Shown: piece after piece, positions 53,073-61,324 of the stretch
Layout of the letters: every line of letters begins with the position of its first letter
Numbering within the stretch: position 1 is the stretch's first letter
Assembly (NCBI GenBank): GCA_036266155.1
Contig: DATANR010000168.1
Location: 13,782 to 77,781 of the forward strand
DNA length: 64,000 nucleotides
Reading direction: 5' to 3'
Origin: SIAJ01 sp036266155
Lineage (GTDB): Bacteria; Planctomycetota; Planctomycetia; Gemmatales; Gemmataceae
The notes under the pieces: model-generated
What the model was told of the DNA's origin: nothing
Database searches by the model: none
The model's input: only the letters and a program-made list of their open reading frames with translations
Position numbers and translations under genes: made by a program

Positions 53073-53407
53073 TGAACGCTGAGGGCGGCAATTTTAGCCC
53101 GAACAGATCATTGGTGACATCAGTCATCCGGGAAACAGCGTCGTCTGCACCGGCTTCCGCTCGACTCGCCGGGCAAACTCCCGTTGCTCAACGGCTATCT
53201 GCTTGCTTTCGCTATGCCGCGTGTCGAAGCCGAGGTGCTCGATCTGGTCGAAGGCTGTCCCCCTTCCGAAATTACTTGCCACAGTAATTGCTGAAATCTC
53301 TGAGGGAATTGCAGTGTCCACTTCGCCACATTCCTACCGACTGGACGTGGGCCTCGATCGCTGAGCACATTAAACGCCAAGCAGTCGCCGCACATGACCG
53401 CACCTGC
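53073..53407. other. Gene-free stretch with coding-like relics
   Basis: Short frames on both strands have protein-like composition (for example ISAITVASNFGRGTAFDQIE on the minus strand), but none has a plausible start or a family I know. Read as decayed sequence between the accessory genes and the DUF4058 pseudogene. Confidence 0.35.
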
Positions 53408-54023
53408 TCACCCAATCCGCAGCAGCCGGCAGGTTTCCTCATAGCTCGATTCGAGCGGCAGCGGCACAAAAAAGTTGGGAGCCAACCAGATCGGCAAAGT
53501 TGGTAGTGTTTGACCAACGATCATCGGGTAGAACCACGCATCGAGCAGTGAAGGGCTTTTCGGCCGCTTGCGGGATCGCAGTGCGATGGCGTAGATGTTC
53601 GGCGGTGTCGGAGCCAGATTGGGATCGCTGTGGCCGAGATGTGCCAGCAGGTCGGCATACAGGTTGAATGCCGGATCGTCACCAGATCGACAATCGATAC
53701 GCAGACGCCCTTCTGAAGAAGGGTGGCGACTTTCCCCACGAACTGCTCGCGGGTTTTCGGCCGATCCTTGTTGGATGGGCTGACGATCTCGATGGCGGCA
53801 ACGAGTTGTCGGCCTCGGTCGACGTCGTATACGCGAACTTCGTACTCGTCTTGCTCGGACAGATCCGCTTCGACCGGCGAACCGAGATGGATCTGCGGCG
53901 CGGCCTGAAACCCGGCCGGAAGGATGTCGAACAGCGTGCGAACAATTTCCGCCGGCCACTGGCCGTGGACTTCATTCCATGTGTGCTTGTCACCGGCGAA
54001 CGAAAGTGATCTCGAAGCGGCAT
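53408..54023 (-). pseudogene. DUF4058 family pseudogene, two frameshifts
   Basis: DUF4058 similarity is spread over three frames. Frame one begins MPLRDHFRSPVT at 54023. Near 53985 the match moves to another frame: HTWNEVHGQWPAEIVRTL, APQIHLGSPVEADL, YEVRVYDVDRGRQLVAAIEI and GVCVSIVDLVT. Near 53685 it moves again: AFNLYADLLAHLG, LPTLPIWLAPN and SSYEETCRLLRIG to the stop at 53408. Intact DUF4058 proteins are about 200-260 residues in this order. Sequencing error could mimic this, but two shifts in 300 bases argue for a decayed gene. Confidence 0.75.
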
Positions 54024-54177
54024 CGGAAGCGTCTCCTCCCTGATTGTACATGAGTATTTCCCTGTAAGATCGCCGCGGCCCGGGCGTTGAACAAGGAATG
54101 TGCGAGCGCCGCGCCGAAACCTCCGCCCGCTCATCGGGTATCATTGAAAGGGCATTCGCATTAACTGAGGCGTCCTG

Positions 54178-55968
54178 ATGCGCTCGCTGTTCGCTGTCCT
54201 GGTGGCGGCTTTGTTTTCGGTTCCGGTCTTTGCCGAGCCGGCGAAGGAGGCCGATCGCCGCTATCCCAAGATTCTGAAACCGGGCGAACATGGCGTTGGC
54301 CGTCTGGCGCCGGACATCGCTTTCACCGACGTCAACGGCAAAACCGGCAAGGTCAGCGACTTCAAGGACAAGAAGGCGGTCGTCATTGCGGTTACGTCGA
54401 CGAGCTGCCCGAAGAGCCTGAAGTTCGCACCGACGCTCGCGCGCCACGAGAAGGCCTATCGCGAGAAGGGCGTCGCTTTCATCTTCGTCAACGCGGTCGC
54501 CACGGATGAGCCGGCGGACATCGAGAAGGCGATTGCCGAGCACGGATTCACCGGCCCCTACATCCATGATAAGGACGGGGCCTTCTCGAAGGCGATCGGC
54601 GCGTTGACCACGACCGACACGATTGTTCTCGATCCGGCCCGCACGATCGTTTACCACGGGGCTGTCGACGATCAATATGGTTCCGGCTACACGCTCGACG
54701 AACCGCGGCATCGCTATCTCATCCCGGCGCTCGATGCCCTGCTGGCGGGCAAATCGATTGCGATCCCGGCCACGGAAGCCGCGGGGTGCGATCTTGATCT
54801 TGAGCCGGCAAAGTCGACGTCCGCGTTGACCTATCACAACCAGGTTGAACGGCTCGTTCAGGCACATTGCATTGAGTGCCATCGCAAGGGCGGCGTCGCT
54901 CCATTTTCACTTGAGACCTACAAGGACGTCGTGGCCCATGCCGGGCAGATCAAGAAGGAAGTCGATCGCGGTACGATGCCGCCGTGGTTCGCGGCCGCGC
55001 CGGCCAAGGGCCCGACGCCGTGGCTCAACGACCGCACGCTGACGGCGACCGAGAAGGGTGACATGCTCGCCTGGCTCAAGGGCGACAAGGCGGAAGGCAA
55101 TGTCGCCGAAGCCCCGCGGCCACGCACCTTCGACGAGGGCTGGCAGATCGGCAAGCCGGACGCGATCATTCGGCCGACGAAGCCCGTGAAGGTCAAGGCC
55201 GAAGGGACGATGCCGTATCAGAATGTGATGGCTGAATCGAATTTTGACGAGGACAAGTGGATTCAGGCTCTGGAGGTACGCCCGTCGGCCAAGCAAGTTG
55301 TTCATCACGTGCTGGTGTTCGTGTTGCCGCCGGAGAAGAAGGGCGAACGGCCCAACCTGTTGGACGGCATCGCCCGGAACGAGGGTCAGGGTTATTACGC
55401 GATCTACGTGCCGGGCAACAGCACGCTCGTCTATGGTGAGGGTTTTGGCAAGCGCTTCCCCAAGGGCTCGAAGGTGCGCTTCCAGATCCATTACACTCCC
55501 AACGGGACGGCCACCGAAGACACGACCGAGTTAGGGCTGATCTTCGCCAAGGAGAAGCCGAAGTACGAGGTTCGCGTCGCTGGGATCGTGAACACGTGGT
55601 TCCAGATCCCGCCGGGCGCCGACAACCATGCGGCATCGTCGCTGCTGCCGGTGCCATTCGACGCGAAGATCATCGCCCTGTTGCCGCACATGCATCTGCG
55701 CGGCAAGGCGTTTCGCTTTGAGGCGAAGGCGCCGGGCGGCAAAAATGAAACGCTGCTGGACGTGCCGCACTACGACTTCAATTGGCAGCTCCGCTACGAA
55801 TTCGCGGAGCCGCGACCGGTGCCGAAGGGGAGCATGCTGTTCGCGACCGGCTGGTTCGACAACAGCGACAAGAACCCAGCCAATCCGGACGCGACGAAGA
55901 CCGTGAAGTGGGGCCCACAGACGTTTGACGAAATGATGCTCGGGTATGTGGAATACTACATTCCGTGA
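54178..55968 (+). CDS. Redoxin / cytochrome c / copper-monooxygenase-like fusion
   Basis: 596 residues, secreted (MRSLFAVLVAALFSVPVFA). Residues about 40-190 form a thioredoxin/TlpA-like domain with the single-Cys active site VTSTSCPKSLKFAP. A haem-c binding motif CIECHRKGG (CxxCH) lies near 225. The C-terminal part (about 300-590) is type II copper ascorbate-dependent monooxygenase-like with VVHHVLVFVLPP and IALLPHMHLRGKAF, whose His clusters would bind two coppers. The fused electron-transfer and copper domains suggest a periplasmic oxidase or sensor. The architecture recurs in planctomycetes; its substrate is unknown. Confidence 0.85.
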   Translation: MRSLFAVLVAALFSVPVFAEPAKEADRRYPKILKPGEHGVGRLAPDIAFTDVNGKTGKVSDFKDKKAVVIAVTSTSCPKSLKFAPTLARHEKAYREKGVAFIFVNAVATDEPADIEKAIAEHGFTGPYIHDKDGAFSKAIGALTTTDTIVLDPARTIVYHGAVDDQYGSGYTLDEPRHRYLIPALDALLAGKSIAIPATEAAGCDLDLEPAKSTSALTYHNQVERLVQAHCIECHRKGGVAPFSLETYKDVVAHAGQIKKEVDRGTMPPWFAAAPAKGPTPWLNDRTLTATEKGDMLAWLKGDKAEGNVAEAPRPRTFDEGWQIGKPDAIIRPTKPVKVKAEGTMPYQNVMAESNFDEDKWIQALEVRPSAKQVVHHVLVFVLPPEKKGERPNLLDGIARNEGQGYYAIYVPGNSTLVYGEGFGKRFPKGSKVRFQIHYTPNGTATEDTTELGLIFAKEKPKYEVRVAGIVNTWFQIPPGADNHAASSLLPVPFDAKIIALLPHMHLRGKAFRFEAKAPGGKNETLLDVPHYDFNWQLRYEFAEPRPVPKGSMLFATGWFDNSDKNPANPDATKTVKWGPQTFDEMMLGYVEYYIP

Positions 55969-56303
55969 GAACAAGATGAGTAGTTCGGATCGGTGACGAC
56001 GAAGCGGATTATCTTGGAATCCTCTCCCTGTTTGCCTTATCCAACCTATTGTCCCGGGTGATACAATCGGGATATCCAGGTTGAGAACTGGCCCCGCCCT
56101 TGCAGATTGCCGCACCGTATTCGTGGCCAATCGGCCCGCACGGTTGCCCCAGTCGCGCAAGGCCCTCCCCCGGCGGCCGGTTGCGTCACCCGACACCAGC
56201 TGGCGGGTTGAAATCGGTATCTCCCGCCGTCATAGTCTCAACGGACCATGGAACTGGGCGCGGTTTTTTCTCATCCCCTGATCGCCAGGAGTGGCTGACT
56301 GCC
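55969..56303. other. Intergenic region upstream of the protease pair
   Basis: The open frame here is only the upstream extension of the protease gene (from 56100) and lacks protein character. A TACAAT at about 56072 could serve as a -10 box but has no well-spaced -35, so no promoter is claimed. Confidence 0.35.
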
Positions 56304-57383
56304 ATGCGCATCCGCCTTTTCGCCATATTGTGGGTCGCGACCGGCGCCGGCGTTGTATTGGCCGACCCCGTGACCAAGGCTCTTCCCGCTCCGCCCGCGG
56401 CGGCGACCAAGACGTTGCCGACCAGCGTCGACGAGCTGAAGTCGATTCAGAAGCACGTTCACGATCTGTCGGACAGGCTGATCCCGGTCACTGTCTGCTT
56501 GCAAGTCAGCACATGGCGTGGCGAACAGGCGTCGGGTAGCGGCGTGATCGTCTCCGAAGACGGGCTGATCCTGACCGCCGGCCACGTTATTGAAGGCAAG
56601 GTCGGCCGGCAAATCGGCGTCGTGATGCCGGACGGCAAGCGTTACAAGGCGACGGTGCTTGGTTTCGACAAGAAGATCGACAGCGGTATGGCCAAGATCA
56701 TCGACCCGGCGCCGGGCGGCAAGTGGCCGTATGCGGACATCGCGCCATCGAGCGAATTGAAAGAAGGCCAATGGGTGCTTGCAACCGGCCATCCGGGCGG
56801 GTACAAGAGAAACCGGCCGCCGGTGGTTCGCGTCGGCCGCATCGGCAATCCGCGCTTCGAGCCGCCCCGCGAGGGTGGTGAGTTCGTGCAGATCGACTGC
56901 ACGCTGGTGGGCGGCGACTCAGGCGGCCCACTGTTCGACCTTCGCGGCCGCGTGGTCGGCATCCACAGCCGCATCGGCAACGACCCGCGGATCGGCGCTT
57001 CGATCGCCCAGAATATGGATGTGCCGTCGGACCGATACAAGGAAGCGTGGGACAAGCTAGTCGCAGGCGAGATCATGGGCGCGAGCCCATACCTGGGCGT
57101 CCGTATGGACGAGAAGGCCGACAACTGCAAGCTCGGCGGCGTCACCGAACCGCGGAATGACGAAAACGCGCCGGAACACTTGAAGATGGCCCCGGCCTAC
57201 CGCGCCGGCCTGCGGACGGGCGACATCATCGTCCGTTTCGACGGTCACGAGGTTGGCTCCTATGACGAGATGGTGAAGCTGCTCAAAGAGAAGAAGCCGT
57301 TCGAGGATATCAAGATCGAGGCGAAACGCGGCGACGAGGTCAAAGAATTCAAGGTCATGATCGGATTGCGGTCCGATGAGTAA
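56304..57383 (+). CDS. HtrA/DegP-like trypsin-family serine protease with PDZ domain
   Basis: 359 residues. A signal peptide (MRIRLFAILWVATGAGVVLA) is followed by a trypsin domain (about 55-230) with catalytic His in LTAGHVIEG, Asp in KKIDSGMAKI and Ser in LVGGDSGGPLFD, so the triad is complete. A C-terminal PDZ domain (about 255-355) has GVRMDEKADNCKLGG, AGLRTGDIIVRFDGHEVGS and KIEAKRGDEVKEF. It lies 46 bases before the second protease-like gene; periplasmic quality control is the family role. Confidence 0.88.
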   Translation: MRIRLFAILWVATGAGVVLADPVTKALPAPPAAATKTLPTSVDELKSIQKHVHDLSDRLIPVTVCLQVSTWRGEQASGSGVIVSEDGLILTAGHVIEGKVGRQIGVVMPDGKRYKATVLGFDKKIDSGMAKIIDPAPGGKWPYADIAPSSELKEGQWVLATGHPGGYKRNRPPVVRVGRIGNPRFEPPREGGEFVQIDCTLVGGDSGGPLFDLRGRVVGIHSRIGNDPRIGASIAQNMDVPSDRYKEAWDKLVAGEIMGASPYLGVRMDEKADNCKLGGVTEPRNDENAPEHLKMAPAYRAGLRTGDIIVRFDGHEVGSYDEMVKLLKEKKPFEDIKIEAKRGDEVKEFKVMIGLRSDE

Positions 57384-57429
57384 TTGGGCAGCCGGAGTTC
57401 CATCACTAACATCATCAACCTTAATAGCC

Positions 57430-58692
57430 ATGTTCAAGCGATCCTTCTTTTCCGCGTTAACGATCCTCGCCGCTTCGGCGTCCGTGTTCGCCCAGGGCAA
57501 GGGGCCGAACGACCGGATGCCCGGACCAACCTTCGCGAACACGGCCTTTCAGGGCCTGTTCAAACCGGTGGTCGAGGCGGCCGCCAAGAGCGTAGTCCGT
57601 GTCCAGGTGGACGGTAAGGATGCGGCCCTGGCCACGGTTGTCACCTCCGACGGCTACTTGCTGACCAAGGCCAGCGAGTTGAAGGTCGGCAAAGTGACGA
57701 TCAAGACGCGCGACGGCCGCGATTTCGACGCCACGGTCACGGCGACGAGCGACGCCTATGACCTCGCGGTCTTGAAGACCGACGGCAGCGGCCTGACGCC
57801 GATCAAGTGGGCGTCGACCAGCGATGCGCCCGTCGGCAACTGGATCGCGGTGCCGGGGATGGCGAGCGAGCCGGTAGCCGTCGGCGTCATGAGCACGAAG
57901 CCGTGGAACCCGCTCGAACAGCGGATTCCGAACGCCCAAAGCGGTTTCCTGGGGATTCAGTTGGACATCGCCGCGGAAGGGGCGGTCATCGACAAGGTGA
58001 CACCGGGCGGCGCTGCCGAGCAAGCGGGCATCAAGCCGAAAGACGTCATCCGCCTCGTCGACACGCAAGAGATCGATGACAGTGAAATCTTGATTTACAC
58101 GCTCCTCGGCTACAAGGCCGGCGAGTCGGTGAAGATCGTCCTGGAGCGCGACGGCAAGCGCATGGAGATCACGGCGGTGCTCGGCAAGCGGCCGAGTGAG
58201 TTGATTCCGCCACAACGGATGGGCGGAGGTGGCGGCGGTGGTCGAGCCCGCGGCGACATGCAAAATTCTTGGGGCAGCAAGTTGAGCGACCGGCGCACCG
58301 GCCTCCCACGCCTGTTCCAAACCGACGCCGTCATTAAGCCGGCCGACTGCGGCGCTCCGGTCGTCAATCTGGATGGCCAGGCGGTTGGCCTCATCATTGC
58401 CCGGGCCGGCCGGACCGAAAGTCACGCGATCCCGGCCGAGACCGCCAAGGAACTGGTGCCCGTGTTGCTGGCCACCCGAGTGCGTTCGAATCCCTCGGAG
58501 CGCGTAGACCAGGCCCGCGAAGCGCTGAAGAAGGTCGAAGCGGCCAAGGCGTCGTCCGAGATTCTTGCCGAAGCCCGGCGCCAGGTGCAGTCCGCTCTCG
58601 GCGACGAGAAATGGTGGAAAGATCAGAAGTGGTGGAAGGGCCATCCGATCGAACGAGCGCCGGCCCCGCATTTGGCGGCGGCGAAGAAGTAA
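57430..58692 (+). CDS. Catalytically dead HtrA-like protein with internal PDZ
   Basis: 420 residues. A signal peptide (MFKRSFFSALTILAASASVFA) precedes a trypsin-like N-lobe where the catalytic His site reads LLTKASELKV (Ser/Glu in place of His). DLAVLKTDG keeps the Asp. A PDZ domain (about 185-280, FLGIQLDIAAEGAV) is inserted, then the second lobe has KPADCGAPVVNLDGQ, where Cys replaces the catalytic Ser of GxSGGP. It ends with a helical tail. It looks like a pseudoprotease partner of the active HtrA immediately upstream. ATG 57376 is a possible earlier start overlapping that gene. Confidence 0.8.
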   Translation: MFKRSFFSALTILAASASVFAQGKGPNDRMPGPTFANTAFQGLFKPVVEAAAKSVVRVQVDGKDAALATVVTSDGYLLTKASELKVGKVTIKTRDGRDFDATVTATSDAYDLAVLKTDGSGLTPIKWASTSDAPVGNWIAVPGMASEPVAVGVMSTKPWNPLEQRIPNAQSGFLGIQLDIAAEGAVIDKVTPGGAAEQAGIKPKDVIRLVDTQEIDDSEILIYTLLGYKAGESVKIVLERDGKRMEITAVLGKRPSELIPPQRMGGGGGGGRARGDMQNSWGSKLSDRRTGLPRLFQTDAVIKPADCGAPVVNLDGQAVGLIIARAGRTESHAIPAETAKELVPVLLATRVRSNPSERVDQAREALKKVEAAKASSEILAEARRQVQSALGDEKWWKDQKWWKGHPIERAPAPHLAAAKK

Positions 58693-58703
58693 GAAGCGAA
58701 TTC

Positions 58704-58752
58704 GGCTCTCGGTCGCCCCAAGGCCTGGTAGGATGAAAGCGGATCGAGAGCC
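58704..58752. repeat. Inverted repeat before the two-gene module
   Basis: GGCTCTCG (58704-58711) and CGAGAGCC (58745-58752) are exact inverses, 33 bases apart, ending 6 bases before ATG 58759. It might end the preceding gene or act as an operator for the module that follows. Confidence 0.4.
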
Positions 58753-58758
58753 GCTTCG

Positions 58759-58974
58759 ATGGAGTCGAGAATGAGGAAAATCAGCAAACGCGATCGGGAG
58801 GCAATGGCGAAGACTGTCCTCATCCCGCCGCCTGGCCGGGGCAAGATCGATCCGCGCGAAATTCGCAAGGCGATCAAGGCCGTCATCGAAGAGCGAATGC
58901 AAAGGGAAGCCGAGGCGGAGGCCAAAGCAAAGTCGGCTGGCAAAACGCGGGCTCGCGTTTGGGAGACAGAATGA
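58759..58974 (+). CDS. Small charged protein, first gene of a two-gene module
   Basis: 71 residues. The core, MAKTVLIPPPGRGKIDPREI then RKAIKAVIEERMQREAEAEA, is highly charged and helical; the IPPPGRGKIDP stretch is distinctive. I do not know its family. Its stop overlaps the next gene's ATG as ATGA, so the pair is co-translated. Size and arrangement resemble an antitoxin or adaptor, but that is a guess. Confidence 0.6.
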   Translation: MESRMRKISKRDREAMAKTVLIPPPGRGKIDPREIRKAIKAVIEERMQREAEAEAKAKSAGKTRARVWETE

Positions 58975-59606
58975 CCGGTCGACGCCGTATCAAGCCGACC
59001 TACAGCTCCAGCGTCTTCGTGAATTGCCCATTCGATTTTGAATACCGTCCGTTATTCCGCGCTCTCATCTTTGCCATTGAAGCTTGTGGATTCTCGCCGC
59101 GCTGCGCCCTGGAAGTCGACGATTCGGGAGAACCGCGCGCGGAAAAGCTCATTCGCTTGATCCGCAGCTCGCGCTATGGGATTCACGATATTTCACGCAC
59201 AGAATTAGGCGCTGCGGGTTTACCACGATTCAATATGCCCTACGAATTTGGCGTGTTTGTCGGTCTCAAGTACTCGGCCGAGCCCGCCCAACGACGAAAA
59301 GCAGTTCTCGTGCTCGATCGGGAGCCTTATCGTTACCAGCGATTTCTGTCGGATATCGCGGGCCACGACATCCAAAGCCACGATGGCCAAATCGAGTTGC
59401 TCCTGATCAAGGTTCGAAACTGGCTGTTCAATCAGGGCCATCAGGACATCATTGGCTCGGCCGAGTTGCAAGATCAGTTCAATGCGTTTATGAGCGACAT
59501 TCCTCATACTTTGCTGCAACTGCGCAAGTCCGAAGCCGATTTGGAGAACTATCAGGACTTCCGCCAAGTCGTCTTTTCCTGGCTCGACATTCAATGGTCG
59601 AAGTAA
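58971..59606 (+). CDS. Nucleotide-binding/TIR-like putative effector of a two-gene module
   Basis: About 211 residues from ATG 58971. It shows VFVNCPFDFEYRPLFRALIF, IEACGFSPRCALEVDDSGEP, IRSSRYGIHDISRTELG and LPRFNMPYEFGVFVGLKY. This is a conserved bacterial family with a nucleoside-deoxyribosyltransferase/TIR-like Rossmann fold, in which the Arg, Asp and Glu of those motifs probably form a nucleotide-processing site. It overlaps the small upstream gene by four bases. NAD- or nucleotide-targeting defence activity is possible; no experiment is implied. Confidence 0.75.
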   Translation: MTGRRRIKPTYSSSVFVNCPFDFEYRPLFRALIFAIEACGFSPRCALEVDDSGEPRAEKLIRLIRSSRYGIHDISRTELGAAGLPRFNMPYEFGVFVGLKYSAEPAQRRKAVLVLDREPYRYQRFLSDIAGHDIQSHDGQIELLLIKVRNWLFNQGHQDIIGSAELQDQFNAFMSDIPHTLLQLRKSEADLENYQDFRQVVFSWLDIQWSK

Positions 59607-59684
59607 CGCGGGACTCTTCTATATTCGCCACTTGCTCTCGCCAATCCGACCGATCAGAATGGGGCTCTCTCCAGGAGCCTCCCC

Positions 59685-60662
59685 ATGTTCGATCCCACGA
59701 CCAGTCGCCGACAGCTTCTCGCCGCTTCCGCCGCCATGATTGGCGCCGCGGCCTTGGGGGTCGATCCGCCACCTGCGCCTGCCGCGCCGCGGAAGCGCTA
59801 TCCGTTCAAGAAGTCGATCAACCTTTGGGCGTTCCCGTTTCCAGATCGGATGCCTCTAGAACAGTGCCTTAAACTCGCCAAAGATGCCGGGTTCGACGGC
59901 ATCGAGCTGAACTACGACCTCGACAGCGAGCTTTCGCCAAAGTCCGGTCCGAAGGAGTTCGAAGCGATTCGCAAGACGGCGGAGCGGATCGGCATTGCCG
60001 TCAGCGGCCTGTGCTCCTTCCTGTTCTGGCCGTATCCGCTTTCGAGCAATGACCCAGCCAAGCGCGGCCGCGGCATGGAATTGGCCGCCAAGATGGTTGA
60101 GGCCGCGCATCATCTTGGGACCAGCAACTTGCTCGTGGTTCCCGGCGCCGTGTGCATCCCCTGGCGGACCGATCACGAACCGGTGCCGAACGACGTCTGC
60201 GACAAACGTGCCCGCGAAGCTGTCAACAAGATGCTGCCGCTCGCCGAAAAACACAAGGTCTCGCTGAACATCGAGAACATCTTCTTCAACGGCTACCTGA
60301 TGACGCCGATGGAGATGGCCGCGTTTGTCGACAGTTTCAAGAGCGAGTGGGTCAAAGTCCACTTCGACACCGGCAACATCATGGAATATCAATTCCCCGA
60401 GCACTGGATCGATCAGCTCGGCAAGCGCATTCAAAATGTTCACTTGAAGGAGTACACCAAGAAGGGAACGGATCACTCGCTTGAAGCGTTTCGACCGTTG
60501 CTCGATGGCACGACCAACTGGCCCGCCGTCCTCGAAGCATTCGACAAGACGGGCTACACCGGATATTTGACGTTCGAATATTTCCATCCCTACTTGCACT
60601 ATCCGGAAGCACTAATTCACCAGACGGGCGACTCGTTGGATCGGATGTTGGGGCGTAAGTAG
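59685..60662 (+). CDS. Tat-exported sugar-phosphate isomerase/epimerase-like TIM barrel
   Basis: 325 residues. The Tat-type N-terminus TSRRQLLAASAAMIGAAALG is followed by an AP-endonuclease-2/xylose-isomerase-like barrel: FDGIELNYDLDSELSPKSG, NLLVVPGAVCIPW, SLNIENIFFNGYLMTPMEM, WVKVHFDTGNIMEY and QNVHLKEYTKKG, with the metal ligands Glu, Asp, His and Glu in the usual order. AGGAG precedes the ATG by about 7 bases. Such secreted isomerases are common in planctomycete sugar catabolism. Confidence 0.9.
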   Translation: MFDPTTSRRQLLAASAAMIGAAALGVDPPPAPAAPRKRYPFKKSINLWAFPFPDRMPLEQCLKLAKDAGFDGIELNYDLDSELSPKSGPKEFEAIRKTAERIGIAVSGLCSFLFWPYPLSSNDPAKRGRGMELAAKMVEAAHHLGTSNLLVVPGAVCIPWRTDHEPVPNDVCDKRAREAVNKMLPLAEKHKVSLNIENIFFNGYLMTPMEMAAFVDSFKSEWVKVHFDTGNIMEYQFPEHWIDQLGKRIQNVHLKEYTKKGTDHSLEAFRPLLDGTTNWPAVLEAFDKTGYTGYLTFEYFHPYLHYPEALIHQTGDSLDRMLGRK

Positions 60663-60727
60663 ATCGCGATAGCACTGCCAACCGACTATACGTGACGGCC
60701 AGCAAAGGGCCGACGGAAAGGCGGACG

Positions 60728-61324
60728 ATGACCACGCCGGGTTCCTTTGCCGAGCCGGATTCGTTCGCCGAACTCGTCCGCCGAGTCCGCGCCGGCGACG
60801 CCGTTGCCGCCACCGAGCTAGTTCGCCGCTACGAACCGTCGATTCGTCGCGTCATTCGCGTCCGACTCGGTGGGCGTGTCGGCGCCATGTTCGATTCGAT
60901 GGATGTTTGCCAATCGGTCCTCGGCAGCTTCTTCTTGCGCGCCGCGGCCGGTCAGTACGCGCTCGATACGCCGACCGATCTGATGAAGCTGCTCACCGTC
61001 ATGGCCCGGCACAAGCTTGCCTTTCAAGTGCGCAAGCAACGTGCCCAGAAGCGCGATTACACGCGCGACTTGCCAGCCGATCAGGCGCCGGAACAGCCGG
61101 CATCCGATCCGACTCCGAGCCGGCAGATCGAGGCCCGCGACCTGCTCTCAGAAATGAACCGACGGCTCACGGACGAAGAACGACAAATCGTCCGCATGCG
61201 CACCGAGGGGCACGACTGGGCGGCGATCGCCGATCGGCTCGACGGTAGTGCGGAGGCCTTGCGCAAGAAGCACGCGCGAGCGCTCGACCGGGTCGCCCGC
61301 GAATTAGGCCTGGAGAACGCTTGA
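60728..61324 (+). CDS. ECF sigma factor (planctomycete type)
   Basis: 198 residues. Region 2: VRRVRAGDAVAATELVRRYE, then VCQSVLGSFFLRAAAGQYAL and LLTVMARHKLAFQVRKQ. Region 4: LTDEERQIVRMRTEGHDWAA and IADRLDGSAEALRKKHARAL. It lies directly upstream of, and overlaps (TGATG), a Ser/Thr kinase gene. This is the well-known planctomycete ECF-kinase arrangement in which the kinase may phosphorylate the sigma factor or its partner. ATG 60728 gives a better N-terminus than 60692. Confidence 0.9.
   Translation: MTTPGSFAEPDSFAELVRRVRAGDAVAATELVRRYEPSIRRVIRVRLGGRVGAMFDSMDVCQSVLGSFFLRAAAGQYALDTPTDLMKLLTVMARHKLAFQVRKQRAQKRDYTRDLPADQAPEQPASDPTPSRQIEARDLLSEMNRRLTDEERQIVRMRTEGHDWAAIADRLDGSAEALRKKHARALDRVARELGLENA

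Noticed and set aside
56030..56080. Possible sigma-70 promoter with TACAAT near 56072
   Set aside because: The nearest TTG-type -35 candidate is about 24 bases away, too far for a credible promoter.
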